Assembly (NCBI GenBank): GCA_031417835.1
Contig: JANOWJ010000058.1
Location: forward strand, 1 to 20,287
Source of the DNA: JADJLQ01 sp031417835
Lineage (GTDB): Bacteria; Bacteroidota; Bacteroidia; Chitinophagales; Saprospiraceae
Direction of reading: 5' to 3'
Length of the DNA: 20,287 nt
Under the pieces are notes generated by a model that saw only the letters and a list, made by a program, of their open reading frames with translations, did not search any database and was not told the origin of the DNA. This document shows, one piece after another, positions 16,297 through 20,287 of the stretch. Both the position numbers and the translations under genes were made by a program. Within the stretch, counting starts at the first letter, position 1. The number at the start of each line of letters is the position of its first letter.

Positions 16297-17592
16297 TTAA
16301 ATACTCACGCGCTCCATCCTGGGCACCAGATAATGCATCAGCGTCCAAGCGGCTAGATAAGTAATGCCACAATAAAAGAACACGATATAATAGCCGGTCT
16401 GAATATGTCCCAATCCTTTATAATAATCAAACAGGGAGCCTGCTGCCCCTGAGACGAATATACCTCCTATGCCGCCCATCATCCCCCCAAAACCGGTCAC
16501 AGACCCTACGGTATGTTTGGGAAACATATCACTGACAGTGGTAAAAAGATTAGCACTCCATGCTTGATGAGCTGACGCTGCAAATCCGATCATCACTACT
16601 GCCAACCACATGTTATATGACCCTGCCCATTGACTGATTAATACTGGCAAAGCACAGGCCGCATAAATAAACAAAGCTGTCTTTCTGGCTTTGAATACAG
16701 GCATACCCTTGGAAATAAGTTTGAATGGCACCCAACCTCCCAAAACGCTACCTACAGTCGCGATGATAAATACCAAAGCCGTTGGAAAAACAAGGTCTGT
16801 TTTGGTCAAACCGTATTGCTCCTTTAAAAAAGACGGCAGCCAAAACAAATAAAACCACCACACGCCATCAGTCAAAAACTTCCCCATAGCGAATGCCCAG
16901 GTTTGTTTAAATTGGAGCAAGTCAATCAATCTTACTTTTGGAGCTGCTGGGTCTACAATACTATTTTGCTCATCGGTATCACTATGTATGTAATCAAATT
17001 CTGCTTTGGATAATCTTTTTTGTTTTCGAGGCACATCGTATAACCAGTACCAAAAAATCAACCAAACGAATCCAATACTACCTATAATAAGGAATGTGTG
17101 CCGCCAGCCGTAGGCTGCTGCAATAAATGGTACGGACAGTGGTGCTATGATCGCTCCTACATTGGTACCCGCATTAAATATGCCAGTAGCAAACGACCGT
17201 TCCTTCTTTGGAAACCACTCCGAAACAGTTTTTATGGCAGCTGGAAAGTTACCGGACTCGGTAACCCCAAGGCCGATGCGCGCAAACATAAAACCCAAAT
17301 TGCTGGAAATAAAAAAATGTGCCATTGCGGCAAAACTCCAGCTCACCAAAGAAAGTGCATATCCGGTCTTAGTACCAAGCCAATCAATCAATCGACCGGC
17401 AAACATCATAGCTAAAGCATATGAAGCTTGAAAAGCAATGGTGATATTGGCGTAGTCTTTATTTGTCCATTTAAACTCTTCATCCAGATATTCTTTTACT
17501 AAGCTGATGACCGCCCGGTCAAGGTAATTGACGGTAGTGGCAAAAAATAATAATCCGCAGATCACCCAGCGGTACGAGCCTAATTTATTCAT
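16297..17592 (-). CDS. exuT: MFS hexuronate transporter, ExuT/ACS family
   Basis: This 431-residue protein has the twelve-helix pattern of the major facilitator superfamily. The first helix reads YRWVICGLLFFATTVNYLDR (7-26), the characteristic N-Y-x-D-R ending of anion:cation symporters such as ExuT. The loop after helix 2 is GRLIDWLGTKTG, the MFS loop 2-3 motif. The ExuT-like GYGWRHTFLIIG equivalent appears as AYGWRHTFLIIG. The family brings galacturonate or glucuronate into the cell with protons. The position right after the KDG kinase and aldolase genes supports a uronate or KDG substrate. The gene is 77 bp from the preceding kinase gene and is probably cotranscribed. Which uronate is carried cannot be decided from sequence. 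Confidence 0.9.
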   Translation of the reverse strand: MNKLGSYRWVICGLLFFATTVNYLDRAVISLVKEYLDEEFKWTNKDYANITIAFQASYALAMMFAGRLIDWLGTKTGYALSLVSWSFAAMAHFFISSNLGFMFARIGLGVTESGNFPAAIKTVSEWFPKKERSFATGIFNAGTNVGAIIAPLSVPFIAAAYGWRHTFLIIGSIGFVWLIFWYWLYDVPRKQKRLSKAEFDYIHSDTDEQNSIVDPAAPKVRLIDLLQFKQTWAFAMGKFLTDGVWWFYLFWLPSFLKEQYGLTKTDLVFPTALVFIIATVGSVLGGWVPFKLISKGMPVFKARKTALFIYAACALPVLISQWAGSYNMWLAVVMIGFAASAHQAWSANLFTTVSDMFPKHTVGSVTGFGGMMGGIGGIFVSGAAGSLFDYYKGLGHIQTGYYIVFFYCGITYLAAWTLMHYLVPRMERVSI

Positions 17593-17669
17593 CCATTATT
17601 CATTTAAAGTCTTGTAAAATAGTCAATTCTCAGGGTATCATCGATTGCGGTGCGCACATACATTACGAG

Positions 17670-18674
17670 TTATCGTTTTACCTTACCTCCGGTACTTCCT
17701 TTTATCAAGGATTCGACATCTTCTACTGTAAACACATTTAGATCTCCGGGAATATAATGTTTATAAACTGCGGTGGCAGTAGCAAATTCTATGACGCTCG
17801 ACAAATCATTTATATTTTTGATATGAGGCCCTAGTTTATAGATCAATCCTGCCATAAAAGCATCACCTGTACCTATACGATCTATAATATCAGGCATATC
17901 ATATTTTTTGGATGTAGTGATGGACCCTTGGTGAAATAAAAACCCTTGATAGGTATTGTGAGTCGCTGAAAATGCTTCTCGGTCCGTGAAACTGATGAGA
18001 TTTACGTTGGGAAATCGGAGACTCATTTTTTCAAAGGCGTCAAGCATCCCATTTGATGTAATCTTGAAGTATATTTCGAGCACATCTTCATCGCCTACGA
18101 CTACATCACTCAGCTCTATCAGCTCAGGCATTATAATGTGAGGATCGATACCATATTTCCATAGTTTAGATCGATAATTAAGATCGCAAGAAATGGTCAC
18201 CCCTGCCTGTCTGGCCTGTATCAACGCTTCTTTGCAGGCCAACGCAGCTGAATGACTTATGGACGGTGTGATCCCTGACCAATGAAACCAATCTGCATCT
18301 CGTAATATCTCTGCCCAATCGATCATACCTGGCTGCAAGGTAGCCATGCCACTCTGGGCTCTGTCATAGATCACTCGAGAATTGCGACGCCCGGCTCCCA
18401 ACTCCACATAATATACACCTAGACGATCTCCTCCTACTATACTTTGATGAGTCTGCACACCTACACTGGCTAGCCACCCTAAGGCACTTAGTCCGAAACT
18501 ATGATCAGGTACCCGAGTAATGTATTTTGTATGGACACCTAACTGCGCTAATGAAGCTGCTACATTAGATTCTGACCCGCCATATTCAATATTAAATCGT
18601 TTGCTTTGTTCCAACCTTTGATAGTTGAATGGACTAAGTCGGAGCATAATTTCACCAAAACAAATAACATTCAT
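17670..18674 (-). CDS. kdgK: PfkB family sugar kinase, 2-keto-3-deoxygluconate kinase-like
   Basis: The 334-residue protein is a ribokinase/PfkB family kinase. The N-terminal signature is YGGSESNVAASLAQLG (31-46), which in KDG kinases binds the acid substrate. The C-terminal ATP and anion-hole signature is DRIGTGDAFMAGLIY (265-279), with Asp271 as the catalytic base. The predicted reaction is KDG + ATP to KDPG, feeding the aldolase just upstream (37 bp away). It is paralogous to the partial kinase at the right edge. They share DR-x-G-x-GD, GLIY, KH-x-IPGD-x-N and a final KG-x-x-x-G-x-V-x-R. The segment where the edge copy has LRESHSASDNGW reads FTDREAFSATHNTYQG here, so substrate or efficiency may differ. 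The function is therefore a strong family call but only a moderate substrate call. Confidence 0.88.
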   Translation of the reverse strand: MNVICFGEIMLRLSPFNYQRLEQSKRFNIEYGGSESNVAASLAQLGVHTKYITRVPDHSFGLSALGWLASVGVQTHQSIVGGDRLGVYYVELGAGRRNSRVIYDRAQSGMATLQPGMIDWAEILRDADWFHWSGITPSISHSAALACKEALIQARQAGVTISCDLNYRSKLWKYGIDPHIIMPELIELSDVVVGDEDVLEIYFKITSNGMLDAFEKMSLRFPNVNLISFTDREAFSATHNTYQGFLFHQGSITTSKKYDMPDIIDRIGTGDAFMAGLIYKLGPHIKNINDLSSVIEFATATAVYKHYIPGDLNVFTVEDVESLIKGSTGGKVKR

Positions 18675-18711
18675 GCTCGTAGTCTTATAGTTTCAAAGTG
18701 GCTTTATCTTA

Positions 18712-19377
18712 CTATTTGGCTCTGATCTCACGAATGAGTTCAAGTACCTTTTTAGTCTCGCTCTCGATGCTGAGATAATCTTTTGCTTCCATCAGTTTTT
18801 TACTGATAAGTTTACTACCCATGCCTACAGCACTCACACCGGCTTTATACCAACCTTCAATACTATCCTTAGTGGTATCTACACCACCAGTGGGCATAAA
18901 TAAAAGCTTGGGGAAGATTTCTTTGATGGAGCTCAAAAATTCAGGACCAAGGATATTACCCGGAAAAAGTTTAATAAAACCCACCCCGGCATTTTCGGCT
19001 GCAATGATCTCAGAGGGGGTCATACACCCGGGAGCATATAAAATACCATTCGACTTGGCAAAATCAGCCACCGCAAGGACAAAACCAGGACTTACCATAA
19101 AATCTGTTCCAGCTTCGAGATATGCTGATGCTTGATCCAAGTTTTTTATAGTACCAATTCCCAACTGCATATCCTGCATTTCAGCATTGCGCACCTCGAT
19201 CATTTTTTTAAAATTTCGCAAAGCAGCTTCTCCGCGGTTGGTATATTCGACAGCCTTGATCCCAGCCCGATAGATGGCACGAAGCACATCTACACTCACT
19301 TGGTCATCTGCATTAAAATACAAAGGAAGCATACCTTGATTTACGATCGCATCAGTTGCTTTTTCTAATTTATTCAT
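18712..19377 (-). CDS. kdgA: bifunctional KDPG/KHG aldolase
   Basis: This 221-residue protein is a class I aldolase of the KDPG/KHG family and has the usual length. KAVEYTNRGEAAL (41-53) holds the catalytic Glu44. VSPGF (95-99) and APGCMTPSE (115-123) are substrate-phosphate and carboxylate loops. GFIKLFPG (133-140) holds Lys136, the Schiff-base lysine by family analogy, and MPTGGVD is the phosphate-binding loop. It splits 2-keto-3-deoxy-6-phosphogluconate into pyruvate and glyceraldehyde 3-phosphate in the cytoplasm. It lies between the YhcH gene (76 bp away) and the kinase gene (37 bp), consistent with one catabolic operon. It is also known as eda. No missing key residue was noticed. Confidence 0.95.
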   Translation of the reverse strand: MNKLEKATDAIVNQGMLPLYFNADDQVSVDVLRAIYRAGIKAVEYTNRGEAALRNFKKMIEVRNAEMQDMQLGIGTIKNLDQASAYLEAGTDFMVSPGFVLAVADFAKSNGILYAPGCMTPSEIIAAENAGVGFIKLFPGNILGPEFLSSIKEIFPKLLFMPTGGVDTTKDSIEGWYKAGVSAVGMGSKLISKKLMEAKDYLSIESETKKVLELIREIRAK

Positions 19378-19453
19378 GGAAACTTGTTATTGTAAAGAAT
19401 GTATATTAAGATTTAAGCGATTTCGAGTCTCACTCTGGTTCATCTCAAAGATT

Positions 19454-19903
19454 CTAAATTTTTACTTTCATCACCAGCTTCTTGATATTTCCTTCACCGA
19501 TCATAGGAGCGTGCACATCCTCCGGATAAAAAATTACGAACTGGCCAGCCTTCAAGCCAAAAAACATATCCGGTTCATCATCGTAAAACAGTACATCCTT
19601 TTCGTCATTATACTCCCCTTTCGGCAAGTGGCATTGTTTTATGGGTTTCCAACCTAAGGATTCTTCACCCCGTATGCACACTTGAATATCTATATTTTTT
19701 TGATGGCATTCAAATTTTTCAAGGCTGGTCTGTATTGACTTACCAGGGCTATCGCTGTATAGGGCTAATAGGCCATCTGCAATCGGTACTTTACCTACTT
19801 CAGCACTATTCAGATCCGTATTCTTTATATATTCGAATGCCTGCGCAAATAATGGATGCAGCCCACAATATTTATCAGAATTATCCACAGTATCTATTAT
19901 CAT
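19454..19903 (-). CDS. YhcH/YjgK/YiaL family cupin-like protein
   Basis: This 149-residue protein matches the YhcH/YjgK/YiaL (DUF386) family, a compact double-stranded beta-helix with a metal site. FECHQKNIDIQV (64-75) supplies Glu65, His67 and nearby polar residues, and FYPEDVHAPM (125-134) supplies His131. These are the family's conserved positions. Known members include the sialic-acid anomerase NanQ and proteins in beta-galactoside and uronate clusters. Here the gene sits between two genes of the KDG pathway (a kinase and the aldolase), which points to anomer or ring-form handling of a uronate-derived keto acid. That is inference. No signal peptide, so it is cytoplasmic. Confidence 0.9.
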   Translation of the reverse strand: MIIDTVDNSDKYCGLHPLFAQAFEYIKNTDLNSAEVGKVPIADGLLALYSDSPGKSIQTSLEKFECHQKNIDIQVCIRGEESLGWKPIKQCHLPKGEYNDEKDVLFYDDEPDMFFGLKAGQFVIFYPEDVHAPMIGEGNIKKLVMKVKI

Positions 19904-19987
19904 AATTGCTTTTTTAGAGTATCCTGAAACTTAAAAATAGAAATCTAAATTAAAATTATTACCTATTGAAATGCAAAATTTGCAAGT

Positions 19988-20287
19988 CTACCGCTGAACT
20001 CGCCCACTGCCATCACCTTTCATAAGCTCTTGTACTTCTTTGAGGGTGGCATGATTCATATCGCCGGGAATAGTATGTTTTAAAGCACTAGCCGCCACTC
20101 CAAACTCTGCAGCCTGATCCATGGCCATACCGCTGATCAGTCCGTAGATCAAGCCACTCGCAAAAGAATCACCACTGCCCACTCGGTCTACGATGCGCAC
20201 CTCATACTGTTTGGTATGATAAAAGTCAGTGCCATTGTAGACTAGCGCACTCCATCCGTTATCACTGGCACTATGGCTTTCTCTCAA
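19988..20287 (-). CDS. kdgK: 2-keto-3-deoxygluconate kinase, C-terminal part (5' end outside window)
   Basis: The 99 visible residues end a PfkB family kinase whose start lies beyond the right edge. The terminal TTG codon is probably an internal leucine, not a start, because LRESHSASDNGWSAL is a mid-protein motif of KDG kinases. The signature DRVGSGDSFASGLIY contains the catalytic Asp of the GSGD loop. KHTIPGDMNHAT and the tail GSGRVQR match the second kinase at 17670. In transcription order this is the first visible gene of the KDG cluster, with the YhcH gene 84 bp downstream. A 6-bp inverted repeat with a one-base centre, TGCAAA-A-TTTGCA (19972-19984), lies just past its stop and could be an operator or chance. 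Confidence 0.88.
   Translation of the reverse strand: MRESHSASDNGWSALVYNGTDFYHTKQYEVRIVDRVGSGDSFASGLIYGLISGMAMDQAAEFGVAASALKHTIPGDMNHATLKEVQELMKGDGSGRVQR

Noticed and set aside
17650..17657. GTGCGCAC 8-bp palindrome between the kinase and the exuT-like gene.
   Set aside because: Short palindromes of 8 bp are frequent in a window of this size and no second copy near other genes of the cluster was seen.

Overview
The window looks like chromosomal DNA of a member of the Bacteroidota, plausibly of the Saprospiraceae/Chitinophagia/Sphingobacteriia type. The evidence is a C-terminal type IX secretion (T9SS) sorting domain, the absence of purine-rich ribosome binding sites before most starts, a TAnnTTTG-type -7 promoter element, and protein families typical of the phylum. 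No tRNA, rRNA, CRISPR array, insertion sequence or attachment site was seen. Coding density is high and no gene-free stretch exceeds about 150 bases. The genus cannot be named from this sequence alone.

Left part (1-7410): the 3' end of a saccharopine-dehydrogenase-like gene runs into a convergent gene for a Tat-exported, lipoprotein-like toroid/beta-sandwich protein (possible polysaccharide lyase). That gene is divergent, across 90 bp, from a Tat-signal Gfo/Idh/MocA oxidoreductase. Next comes an AT-rich single gene with its own good -7 element, encoding a DUF262-DUF1524 protein of the GmrSD-like modification-dependent nuclease class. It is convergent, 9 bp apart, with a complete PcrA/UvrD helicase gene.

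Middle part (7552-12751, all minus strand): a tightly overlapping four-gene operon runs from a small four-helix membrane protein through a SAM methyltransferase and a GT-C-like membrane protein to a DUF6311 membrane protein. This looks like a cell-surface glycan or glycolipid assembly module. Two of the starts are better placed at internal ATG codons, which make the junctions TGATG and TAAGATG.

Right part (12874-20287, all minus strand): a DUF1800 / DUF1501 pair follows, in which the DUF1501 protein carries both a Tat-like signal and a T9SS sorting tail. Upstream of it is a uronate/2-keto-3-deoxygluconate (KDG) cluster. In transcription order this is a KDG kinase (cut by the window edge), a YhcH/YjgK-family cupin-like protein, KDPG aldolase, a second and diverged PfkB kinase, and an ExuT-like hexuronate transporter. 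Together they would import uronates and convert KDG through KDPG to pyruvate and glyceraldehyde 3-phosphate. The possible lyase at the left end could act in the same kind of pathway, but that link is inference.

The best leads for something new are the solitary AT-rich DUF262-DUF1524 gene, the YhcH protein and paired kinases in the KDG cluster, the two architecturally parallel GT-C-like proteins, and the Tat-plus-T9SS DUF1501 protein with its signal-less DUF1800 partner.
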